Source: Paraherbaspirillum soli | Lineage (GTDB): Bacteria; Pseudomonadota; Gammaproteobacteria; Burkholderiales; Burkholderiaceae_D | DNA: 64,000 nucleotides | Assembly: GCF_042654985.1 (NCBI RefSeq) | Contig: NZ_JBHSMT010000009.1 | Span: forward strand, 77,486-141,485 | Reading direction: 5' to 3' | Shown here: piece after piece, positions 53,128-60,226 of the stretch | Layout: the number at the start of each line of letters is the position of its first letter | Position numbering within the stretch: the first letter of the stretch is position 1 | Notes under the pieces: generated by a model | Database searches by the model: none | Told to the model about the DNA's origin: nothing | The model's input: only the letters and a program-made list of their open reading frames with translations | Position numbers and translations under genes: made by a program

Positions 53128-54069
53128 ATGTATTCTTCCGCCAGCAACGATAGCGACCTTGAACGCAATGTCTTGAACAGGATCGCGCAAAGTTGGAATC
53201 ATCGGGTCGCAGTACGGCAAGAGCGGCTCGACCTCAGTCAATATTACGACGCCAGCATCCCCGACTTCCCGATCGCCATGGTGCCGTTCTGGAACGATCC
53301 CGAATTCGCCTGCTTGCAGCAAGCCGACAAACTGCGCTTTCTCGCAGCCGCCTGGATCGCCTATAACGAAAAAGCCATTTACCTCGAAGACGAGATCGTC
53401 CAGCCGCTGTGCAGCCTGCTGCTGAAAGACGTCCTGCCGGGTGTCAGCGACCCGCAGGTCAAGCAAGTCCTGGCCCAAATCCAGGTGGACGAGCAATTTC
53501 ATATCCTGATGTGCCTGGAGATCTGCAACAGCGCCCGCATGCGTCATCAGCTGCATGACTATGTGATGCCGGAGCCCCGGGTCGGGCTGAAACTGAAAGA
53601 GCTGCTCGACACCGCCGGCACCCGGATTGAATACGCGCTGATGCGCCTGGCTTACGCCTCGGTGGCCGAAATGTCGATCAACGCCTATTTGAACCAGGTC
53701 GCCACCGACCAGACCATCCAGCCGCTGAACCGGATCAACACCGACATGCATAGGCGCGACGAATCGGCCCATAGCACCGCCTTCCGCGAAGTGGTCGGCT
53801 CGATTTATAAAAGCCTGGGCGACGACGCCAAGGCCAGGTTCAAGAAGTACCTGGTCAAGGCGCTCAACGACTACACCGAACCGGATTTGTCGGTCTGGAT
53901 ATCGCTGATGAGTCATTTGCAGATTGTCGGCGGCGAGGCGATTATCGGCCGCCTGGAACAGGCTTCCAGGAGCACGCGCTCGAAGCGCGACTACACCACC
54001 TTGCTCAGCCTGTTCGATGAAATCGGCATCAAGGAGGAGCTTGATTTCAGCTTCGATGCCGTCGATTGA
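53128..54069 (+). CDS. AurF/CmlI-type diiron N-oxygenase
   Basis: 313 residues. All seven diiron ligands of AurF can be placed: Glu87 (AIYLEDEIV), Glu122 and His125 (VDEQFH), Glu181 (SVAEMSINAY), His208, Glu212 and His215 (DMHRRDESAH). Family members oxidise amines, e.g. p-aminobenzoate to p-nitrobenzoate (AurF), arylamine to nitro in chloramphenicol (CmlI), and amines on the way to azoxy, pyrazine N-oxide or diazeniumdiolate groups. The spacing of ligands is that of AurF. The substrate is unknown; no aryl-activating enzyme is next to it. The PPTase start codon overlaps its end. I chose the ATG at 53128. Confidence 0.87.
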   Translation: MYSSASNDSDLERNVLNRIAQSWNHRVAVRQERLDLSQYYDASIPDFPIAMVPFWNDPEFACLQQADKLRFLAAAWIAYNEKAIYLEDEIVQPLCSLLLKDVLPGVSDPQVKQVLAQIQVDEQFHILMCLEICNSARMRHQLHDYVMPEPRVGLKLKELLDTAGTRIEYALMRLAYASVAEMSINAYLNQVATDQTIQPLNRINTDMHRRDESAHSTAFREVVGSIYKSLGDDAKARFKKYLVKALNDYTEPDLSVWISLMSHLQIVGGEAIIGRLEQASRSTRSKRDYTTLLSLFDEIGIKEELDFSFDAVD

Positions 54070-54727
54070 GAGCGGCGTACATTGGACCTGCGGGCTGATC
54101 CGTCAGGACCAGGAATGGCAGGCATGGTGCGCCGGCGTCTTGTCCGCCGACGAGACGGCGCGCGCAGCAAAGTTCCTGATGCCGCACGTCGCGGCATGCT
54201 ATCGCGGCAGTCACGGCGCGCTACGCGCCTGGCTCTCATCGCACCTCGGGATTGCGCCGCAAGCGCTGCAATTTGTCAAAGATCGGCTAGGAAAACCCGA
54301 GTTGGCGCCCAAGCATTGCGCTTTCAATCTCAGTCACAGCGACGCTTACTGGAGTGCGGCGGTCCATCCATGCCCAGACGCTCAAGTCGGGATCGACATT
54401 GAGGCGCTGGCAAAATTTACCGATGCCTGGCCCGACTTGGCACGGCATATACTTTCCGCCGACGAACTGTCCGCCTTGGCGCAAGAAACGCCGGAGAGTT
54501 ACGCCGCCATACTGGCGCGGCTCTGGACCCGCAAGGAAGCATTGCTGAAAGCGATTGGCGTCGGCTTGCGGCGTTCGATGTGCAGCCTCACGGTCGGCTG
54601 GAGCGAAGCGCCGGTTGTGATCCACGCGCCGGATGCCGACGGCAACGCAGCCAGCTGGACCATCCATGACCTGGCGCCGCTACCGGACGGATTGGCCGGT
54701 GCGCTGGCTGTGCGAGATCTACGCTGA
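54056..54727 (+). CDS. Sfp-type 4'-phosphopantetheinyl transferase
   Basis: 223 residues from the ATG at 54056, which overlaps the AurF-type gene by 14 bases. AAGGAGGAG lies 16 bases before it. Motifs: VGIDIE (residues 111-116, Mg-binding Asp114 and Glu116) and WTRKEALLKAIG (157-168). It converts apo carrier proteins to holo form by moving the phosphopantetheine arm from CoA, here most likely onto the two ACPs of the locus. The frame upstream to 53924 is out of the AurF frame and not used. Size fits Sfp/AcpT-type enzymes. Confidence 0.9.
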   Translation: MPSIESGVHWTCGLIRQDQEWQAWCAGVLSADETARAAKFLMPHVAACYRGSHGALRAWLSSHLGIAPQALQFVKDRLGKPELAPKHCAFNLSHSDAYWSAAVHPCPDAQVGIDIEALAKFTDAWPDLARHILSADELSALAQETPESYAAILARLWTRKEALLKAIGVGLRRSMCSLTVGWSEAPVVIHAPDADGNAASWTIHDLAPLPDGLAGALAVRDLR

Positions 54728-54732
54728 ATAGA

Positions 54733-55461
54733 TCAGCGTTGAAAGCCGCCATCGACGCGCAAGGTCGTGGCCTGGATGTAACCCGGACTCAGCAAGAACG
54801 CCACCGCGTCGGCCACCTCTTCGGCGTCGCCTATCCGCTGTAGTGCGCTGCCTTCGATAATGTGCTGATACATGCTCGGCTCCAGACTGTCCATCATGTC
54901 GGTGCGGATGAAGCCCGGCGCCACCGCGTTCACCCTCAAGCCTTGCGGGCCGTATTTGCGGCCCAGCCATTGCGTCAAACCGATCAATGCGCCTTTGGTC
55001 GTCGCATACGTTACCTGGCCTTCCTTGCCGACCACGCCGCCGAGCGAGGATACGATCACGATGGCTGGACGGTCCGCTTGCAGCAGGTAGGGCAGGGCGG
55101 CGCTGGTGAGGCGCATGGTGCCGAACAGGTTGGTGTCCAGCACCCGTTGATAGCGTTCGCCTTCCATGGTCAGGAATGCGCCGTCGTCGGTCATGCCGGC
55201 GTTGTTGACCAAGCCGTCGAGCGTGCCGAAGTCGGCCACGATCCGGGCCGGCAGCGCGGCGGCTTGCTGCGGATCGGCGAGGTCGGCCTGGTACAGGCGA
55301 TGTTGCGCGCCGATGCTGTCGAGTTCGGCTGCGGTCTGTTGCGCAGCGTGCGCGTCGCCGCGGTAAGCGATGGCGAGCCGGTAGCCGTCGCGTGCCAGCC
55401 GGTGGGCGACGGCGCGGCCGATGCCGCGGGTGCCGCCGGTAATCAGTACAGTTTTGGTCAT
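54733..55461 (-). CDS. FabG-type 3-oxoacyl-ACP reductase
   Basis: 242 residues from the ATG at 55461. The NADP(H)-binding loop is TGGTRGIG (residues 8-15), with NNAG (86-89) and catalytic Asn111, Ser139, Tyr152 and Lys156 (SSLGG...TYATTK). The active site is complete, unlike that of the SDR at 56647. It reduces 3-oxoacyl-ACP to 3-hydroxyacyl-ACP during chain growth. It is convergent with the PPTase gene (5 bases apart) and separated from the rest of the KS operon by ~1.2 kb of repeats, so it may have its own promoter. Confidence 0.92.
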   Translation of the reverse strand: MTKTVLITGGTRGIGRAVAHRLARDGYRLAIAYRGDAHAAQQTAAELDSIGAQHRLYQADLADPQQAAALPARIVADFGTLDGLVNNAGMTDDGAFLTMEGERYQRVLDTNLFGTMRLTSAALPYLLQADRPAIVIVSSLGGVVGKEGQVTYATTKGALIGLTQWLGRKYGPQGLRVNAVAPGFIRTDMMDSLEPSMYQHIIEGSALQRIGDAEEVADAVAFLLSPGYIQATTLRVDGGFQR

Positions 55462-55483
55462 ATGAATTTCTTTGGAGCTGCTC

Positions 55484-55569
55484 AAAAAGTAGCTCACCGG
55501 GGTCAGAGTTTTTTTACGCGGGGTTATCGCGTAAATTACTCTGACCCCGCTGAGCGGACTACGGAGTGC
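55484..55569. repeat. REP-B repeat, copy 2
   Basis: GGGGTCAGAGTTTTTTTACG CGGGGTTATCGCGTAAATTA CTCTGACCCCGCTGAGC: same nested palindrome as at 8306-8390 with only a few changes. Immediately upstream of fabG. Confidence 0.88.
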
Positions 55570-55894
55570 GGACGGTTGCATTCGTTCGCCGCGTAACTAA
55601 TACGTTAGTTAATGGGGGACATAGTTTGAGAGGCGCCGCAGCGCGCCGAATTACTGTGTCCCCTATTAACGGACTACGGAGTGCAGACGTTTGCATTCGA
55701 TCGGCCGTCACGTATCTAATCGGGTCGCTACTCCGTGGAAGCTAGCCGGGGGTGGCCCGGCAGCCACTCCCTTTTCTTGCTTCGCCAAGAAAGGAATCAC
55801 TCGGGGACATAGTTTATGATGCACCGTAGCGTGCCGAATTACTGTGTCTCCGAGTGACGGATCACGGAGCGCCGGGGGTGCTTTTGTGTGCTGC
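55570..55894. repeat. REP-C repeats, two copies in tandem
   Basis: 55613-55690 (GGGGGACATAGTTTGAGAGG, GCGCGCCGAATTACTGTGTC CCCTATTAACGGACTACGGA) and 55803-55880 (CGGGGACATAGTTTATGATG ... GCGTGCCGAATTACTGTGTC TCCGAGTGACGGATCACGGA). Outer inverted pair GGGGACATAGT / ACTGTGTCCCC. No gene in this 325-base stretch; 55702-55790 contains an inverted pair CCGGGGGTGGCCCGG. Confidence 0.75.
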
Positions 55895-56386
55895 TGTCTT
55901 GACGTACTCAGCTTTTCGCCCTGACGGCGACTTACTTTATTTTGCTTCGCCAAAATAAAGTAAGCAAACAAAAGGCGACCGCAAGCCACTGCCCTCCCGT
56001 TGGTCGGGTCCCCAAATGTGACGTCTATCAGTCGGGTGTGAAGGCAAACTCGCTACGCTCAAACATGCCTTCCCACAATTCCCGACTGACAGCCGCCACA
56101 TTTGGCAGCGTCCCAATGCGGAATTCAAGATCAACGGCAACATCAAAAGCCACGTCAACTGCAACGTCAAAAGCCACGTCAACTGCAACGTCAAAAGCCA
56201 CGTCAACTGCAACGTCAAAAACAACCCCAACTGCAACGTCAAAAACAACCCCAACTGCAACGTCAAAAACAACCCCAACCCCTCGGCGCTCCGTGGTTCG
56301 TTAATCGGGGGTAAGTTGGGCTTCGCCTTCGGCTCAACCACAACCTACAACGCCTCTTAAACTATGTCCCCGATTAACTACTACGT
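55895..56386. repeat. REP-D repeat, copy 2, with 24-base tandem expansion
   Basis: 55895-56306 repeats the REP-D of 35262-35549. Inside it, six units of 24 bases (56133-56276; type AACTGCAACGTCAAAAGCCA + CGTC, the later three ending AACAACCCC) replace a single such unit of the other copy. 56311-56347 resembles REP-E, 56348-56380 is an inverted REP-C end. No gene. Confidence 0.8.
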
Positions 56387-56632
56387 GCGTAGGGCGGATG
56401 AGCGTAGCGTTATCCGCCGCTGGATGCTTCGCCGGTGTTTGATGCGTCCGAAACGGCGGAAGGGTGAAGCAGGGGTTTCGGATGGCATGCCATCCGCCTG
56501 CGCAACGGTATCCGCCTGCCAGCGGATACGCGCCCTGCAAGCGCTGCGCTTTTCCGCCCTACATGACTGGAAAGCCCAACATTGCTTTAGTCGCAACCAA
56601 ACGTTGGGCTTTGCAGCCCAACCTACGGTCTT
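56387..56632. repeat. REP-A composite copy followed by REP-E
   Basis: 56387-56563: REP-A arms around an insert with GGATGGCATGCCATCC and TATCCGCCTGCCAGCGGATA, as in the copy at 8993. 56566-56632: CTGGAAAGCCCAACATTGCT ... CGTTGGGCTTTGCAGCCCAA CCTACGG. Confidence 0.8.
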
Positions 56633-56646
56633 TCATCGCAATCTAC

Positions 56647-57357
56647 TTAAATATTATTTTCCGAAAATCCAACCCCCAGCGGCACCACCATCCCGGCCAG
56701 CGGCAAATCTTTTTGCGCCAGCCAGCCGCGCAAGGTACACGCTACCGCGGCGGCTTTGATCGGTTTGAACTTCATCGCGAACGCTTTCAGTCCGTCGCGC
56801 GCTTCGCGCCAGGCGTCGGGCTCGGCCTGCTCTGCCAGCAATTGCACCGTGGCGCAGTTGATGCGCACGCCCAGACGCAAAACCTCCTTGGCAAAACTCT
56901 TGACCGCAGCATGGCGAGCTCGCGTGACTATCGGCATGGCCGGCATGCTCAGGTAGTGCTGCATGCTGTCGTCTTGCGTAATGACCCAGATTTGACCGCC
57001 GTCGTTGCGCATCAGGACCTGGGCCGACGACTGTAGCTCCAGCAGAAAATGCGACAGCTGTTCTTGCAGCGCCACCATCAATTCTTCTGCTTGGTCCTCC
57101 AGCCGGTAGCCCATCTCCCGATGTTCGCGCTGGCCGATCATGACATGGCTCAACGGTCCCCAGGCCTGGTTCCAATCGGCGATCCGGTCGCTTGCCAGCG
57201 GCGCGATCTGGTGGATCACGTCGGACGCAAAAGGCAGGTCCGGCTCCGCGCGCGTGTGGGCGATGACGCGATAGCCTGCGCTGCGCAATTCGTCGCACAG
57301 CGCCCGGCCCAGTATCGTGTCGGCGTCAAGAATCAATACAGTTTCCGAAGGCGTCAT
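56647..57357 (-). CDS. SDR-family protein with degenerate catalytic site
   Basis: 236 residues. The start VLILDADTILGRALCDELRS fits an SDR Rossmann beta-alpha unit, but the usual TGxxxGxG is changed to DADTILG. The canonical Tyr-x3-Lys appears as Thr145-x3-His149 in IVTRARHAAVKSFAKEV when aligned by the following A-x-x-x-F helix, so reductase activity is doubtful. The end (LPLAGMVVPLGVGF) is family-like. It may be a non-catalytic partner of the KS/KR complex or act on a different chemistry. It starts 9 bases after the ACP stop in the KS operon. Confidence 0.75.
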   Translation of the reverse strand: MTPSETVLILDADTILGRALCDELRSAGYRVIAHTRAEPDLPFASDVIHQIAPLASDRIADWNQAWGPLSHVMIGQREHREMGYRLEDQAEELMVALQEQLSHFLLELQSSAQVLMRNDGGQIWVITQDDSMQHYLSMPAMPIVTRARHAAVKSFAKEVLRLGVRINCATVQLLAEQAEPDAWREARDGLKAFAMKFKPIKAAAVACTLRGWLAQKDLPLAGMVVPLGVGFSENNI

Positions 57358-57366
57358 CGTGATGCT

Positions 57367-57672
57367 TTAATCGGCGGTCACGCGCTCTTGCTGGCGCAAT
57401 TCGGCGACGATAAAGTCGGTCAACGACCGTATGCTGCGGCACGAAGATTCAATGAAATCCTTGTCGAGATTGGCAATTTTCAGGGCAAAGGCTTTTTCCA
57501 CCTTGACCAACAGATCCAATGCATCGACCGAATCCAATTCAACCCTGCCGTCGCCCAGCAATGGTTCATCATCCGCGAGTGTCATGTCTGCATCTACCAA
57601 TTCAAGCTGCTCCTGTAATAAGTCTTTCTTGATGTAAGTAATGATTTCTTTCTCGTTCCATGCGTTCTTCAT
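57367..57672 (-). CDS. Acyl carrier protein (ACP-2)
   Basis: 101 residues from the ATG at 57672 (GAGGTGAAAAAC upstream). Acidic, helical; phosphopantetheine site Ser48 in GRVELDSVDALDLLVKVE. It is a discrete ACP longer than the housekeeping AcpP (~78 residues), with an extended N-terminus (MKNAWNEKEIITYIKKDLLQ). It would carry the growing chain or a starter unit. The earlier frame to 57744 runs back over the intergenic region and is not used. Confidence 0.9.
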   Translation of the reverse strand: MKNAWNEKEIITYIKKDLLQEQLELVDADMTLADDEPLLGDGRVELDSVDALDLLVKVEKAFALKIANLDKDFIESSCRSIRSLTDFIVAELRQQERVTAD

Positions 57673-57703
57673 GTTTTTCACCTCATCGTTAAAAAAACCG
57701 GCC

Positions 57704-58216
57704 TTAGGAAACGTCCGTCTTCCCGGCCGCATCATTGGCGGCAATCACCAGATACAGGTTGATGTTGGCCCGCAGGCAACGCTCGCCATCCAGGTAGCCG
57801 GAAGCCTTGAAAGAAACCATGCGGCCGGTGCGCTCGGGCGCGACCAGATCGCCGGTTTCGCGCACCAGCTTGGCTTCGAACCTGACCGTCTGGTTGGGCC
57901 GCACCACCCGGTTGAAGCTGGCCGACTCGACGCCGACCAGGTAACCCGGCATCATGCGGCCGCCCCTGACGTTGAGCAGCAGGTGCGCGCTTTGCGCCAG
58001 GCATTCCACCAACACCACGCCGGGCACGATCGGGTCGCCCGGGAAATGACCTTCGAAATAAGGCTCGTCCGGCCGGAAAGTATGGCTGGCCGACACCGTG
58101 CTCAGGTCGTCGCTGATCTGCGCCTGATCGAGAAACAGAAAAGGCTTGCGGTGCGGCAGATAACGCTCTATCTGCTCAAAACTCATTTGGGAAAAATTCA
58201 ACTGCTGTTCGGACAT
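57704..58216 (-). CDS. FabZ-type 3-hydroxyacyl-ACP dehydratase
   Basis: 170 residues. The hotdog dehydratase motif YFEGHFPGDPIVPGVVLVEC carries catalytic His57 and Glu71, with LPHRKPFLFLDQ at the start. It dehydrates 3-hydroxyacyl-ACP to trans-2-enoyl-ACP. No enoyl reductase is present in the locus, so repeated rounds with FabG would leave conjugated double bonds. AGGAAATAGC precedes the ATG. It is followed by the ACP gene. Confidence 0.92.
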   Translation of the reverse strand: MSEQQLNFSQMSFEQIERYLPHRKPFLFLDQAQISDDLSTVSASHTFRPDEPYFEGHFPGDPIVPGVVLVECLAQSAHLLLNVRGGRMMPGYLVGVESASFNRVVRPNQTVRFEAKLVRETGDLVAPERTGRMVSFKASGYLDGERCLRANINLYLVIAANDAAGKTDVS

Positions 58217-58225
58217 TGCTATTTC

Positions 58226-59170
58226 CTAGGTCGACATGAGGGCTGGCGAGCCGGCCAGAAATTCCCCGATTTGCTTCTGCAACGCGAGGTTTTTATAAAT
58301 CGCAAAATGGCCGCCGTCGTTGATCCAGCGAAGCTGCGAGTGGGGTAGGGCGGCAGCCACCGCCGTCGCCGTATCCGGATGAATCATGTCGTCGTCTTCA
58401 CCTTGCACCACCATCGTCGGCAAGCTCAACCGCGGCAGCAGCGATGCGCAGTCCAGCTCCAGGCAAGGGGCATGCAATTGGGCATAGCGATACAACAATT
58501 CATCGCTCTGGAACGGCAGGTTATTAATCACCGATAGCTCATGATCTATCGGCTCGGCATAGGTTTTTTCCGAGTTTTTCAGCAGCGCCCTGACCATCGC
58601 CGCGGTCCGCAAACCGCCCTTGGCGATGGTTAGCCACAGCGGCAACACGGTTTTTTGATAAACGGTTTTCTGTACTGTCTTTCCCATTTCGACGGAAGGG
58701 CTCACCATGCACAATTTTCCGGTATCGAACAGGCCATGCGCCAGGCCGTAAATCGCGATATTGGCGCCGGAACAATACGAAACAATGACATCGGCAGCGC
58801 AATCCTTGCTTTTTAAAATATGGATCAGGTCGCGGCAATGGCGCTCCAGCGTCCATTGATCCGCATGCGTTTGGTCAAGCGCGGCATAGTCGGGCAAGCC
58901 CCGGCTTTCCCAAGTCAGCACGTGATAATCCTGCGCCAGGCTGCGCGCCAGGTTGCTCATGAACAGGCATGAAATCCCCAAGGGATTGATCAATACCGCG
59001 GTCGGCTTGCCGGCATCGCCAGCGCGGTACACCGTTAATGGCGTGCCATCCTCGGCGGTCACGATTTCTTCGGTAAAAATCGTTGCGTTCCGGTACAGCG
59101 AAAATGCTTTCTGTTCCTCGCTCAGATAGGGAAAGCCGGACGGTGTCGATTGGCTTGCTGCTGCGATCAT
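58226..59170 (-). CDS. Alpha/beta hydrolase with predicted Cys nucleophile
   Basis: 314 residues. The oxyanion strand is LINPLGISCLFM, and the nucleophile elbow is SYCSG (131-135), with Cys133 at the position of the usual Ser. The acid is in VVQGEDDDMIHP and the His in GGHFAIY. Cys-His-Asp triads occur in dienelactone hydrolase-like and some acyltransferase-like members. It could act as a thioesterase, cyclase or acyltransferase in the pathway. The conserved WESRGLPDY is of the homoserine acetyltransferase-like fold. GGATTGAGGC precedes the ATG. Confidence 0.8.
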   Translation of the reverse strand: MIAAASQSTPSGFPYLSEEQKAFSLYRNATIFTEEIVTAEDGTPLTVYRAGDAGKPTAVLINPLGISCLFMSNLARSLAQDYHVLTWESRGLPDYAALDQTHADQWTLERHCRDLIHILKSKDCAADVIVSYCSGANIAIYGLAHGLFDTGKLCMVSPSVEMGKTVQKTVYQKTVLPLWLTIAKGGLRTAAMVRALLKNSEKTYAEPIDHELSVINNLPFQSDELLYRYAQLHAPCLELDCASLLPRLSLPTMVVQGEDDDMIHPDTATAVAAALPHSQLRWINDGGHFAIYKNLALQKQIGEFLAGSPALMST

Positions 59171-59202
59171 TGCCTCAATCCTTTAGTTCTTTGAACCGAA
59201 AA

Positions 59203-59305
59203 GTAGGGTGGATGAGCGTAGCGTTATCCACCGTTTTAGATGTGTCCAATGCCTTTGGCACATCAACCGCTGCTCGGTGGATAGTGCTTCGCTCATCCCC
59301 CCTAC
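59203..59305. repeat. REP-A repeat (variant)
   Basis: Arms GTAGGGTGGATGAGCGTAGC and GCTTCGCTCATCCCCCCTAC; internal TTATCCACC and GGTGGATAG. It interrupts the KS operon between the KS-beta-like gene and the hydrolase gene. Confidence 0.85.
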
Positions 59306-59326
59306 AACGATCATGGCCGAGGCCCC

Positions 59327-60226
59327 TTAATTTTTTTGAATCAACAGACAGGACACCGAAGCGCCGTAACCCTTGCCGATCAGCGCGTGCAAGCCGGCCG
59401 CTTCCTGCGCCAGGATCGTGTCGATCAGGTAAATCGGCGCGCTTGCGGCAAGGTGATCGACTGTGCTGTCGGCGCCTGGATAAACCAGGTGAACTTTCGG
59501 TTTGACGCTGATTTGCTTGCGCGCTGACGCGGCGTCGACCAGCAAGGCTATCTGCGCATTCGACAACACCTCGTCCGCATGGAATTGCTGCGACCAGCCG
59601 ACGATACGCGCCAACTCCTGCGCGCCGTCATCGTCCGAGGTGTGTCTGGACAGCAGCAGCAAACCTGTTCCCGGATGCACGCTGGCACTTGCCCGGTATT
59701 GTTCCGAAGCGCGCAATTGCTGCCCGAAATAAGCGCTAGGCATATCGAAGCCGCCGGCCAGCATGCTGGCCGCACGACCGGCGGCGATTTGCCGGCAGCC
59801 ATGGATAATCGCATCGAGCCCGGCCTGATGACCGACAAAAGTCAGGTTAGGTCCGCCCAGGTTATATACAGAGGCCACGATCGCCGTGGTGGCGTTCGGC
59901 AAGCCGGTGGTATACCAGGACGGCACCACATGCGCGAAACCTTCGTCATGGGCGGTGTTCAAGCACAATTCCGCAACGTCCATCGAGCCGTACAAGGTCC
60001 CCAGGCTGACCCCGACGTCGCCGACCAGGTCGGACGTGGCCGAGAACGATAACGGCAGGCAGTGGCGCGCCGCCGCCAGCACCATGCGCGCCTTGGCCGG
60101 CAGCATGCCGGCCTTTTTGGCGCGCTTCTCTTTCGCCAGTTGGGCATCGTCCAGCACGCCGTCGGCCCCAGGCTTGATCGCCATGGCGCGCAGCACGCAA
60201 ATATCGGTGATTTGATCAGGCCGCAT
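59327..60226 (-). CDS. KS-beta/chain-length-factor-like ketosynthase homologue, short
   Basis: 299 residues with a thiolase-fold KS pattern but ~100 residues shorter than a full KS. At the active-site position (KS-alpha TACSSG) it reads VGHQAGLDAI: the Cys is His133 with Gln134 beside it, like the Gln-containing site of KS-beta/CLF subunits. The HGTG and KxxxGH motifs of the second half are absent. So it should not condense but may pair with the KS-alpha and set chain length. The start ATG overlaps the end of the KS-alpha gene by 11 bases, implying coupled translation and a heterodimer. Conserved segment GVSLGTLYGSMDVAELCLNT resembles KS N-terminal helices. Confidence 0.78.
   Translation of the reverse strand: MRPDQITDICVLRAMAIKPGADGVLDDAQLAKEKRAKKAGMLPAKARMVLAAARHCLPLSFSATSDLVGDVGVSLGTLYGSMDVAELCLNTAHDEGFAHVVPSWYTTGLPNATTAIVASVYNLGGPNLTFVGHQAGLDAIIHGCRQIAAGRAASMLAGGFDMPSAYFGQQLRASEQYRASASVHPGTGLLLLSRHTSDDDGAQELARIVGWSQQFHADEVLSNAQIALLVDAASARKQISVKPKVHLVYPGADSTVDHLAASAPIYLIDTILAQEAAGLHALIGKGYGASVSCLLIQKN

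Noticed and set aside
52938..53916. Minus-strand frame 53080-53916 opposite the AurF-type gene
   Set aside because: Antisense shadow; the plus-strand protein has the complete diiron ligand set.
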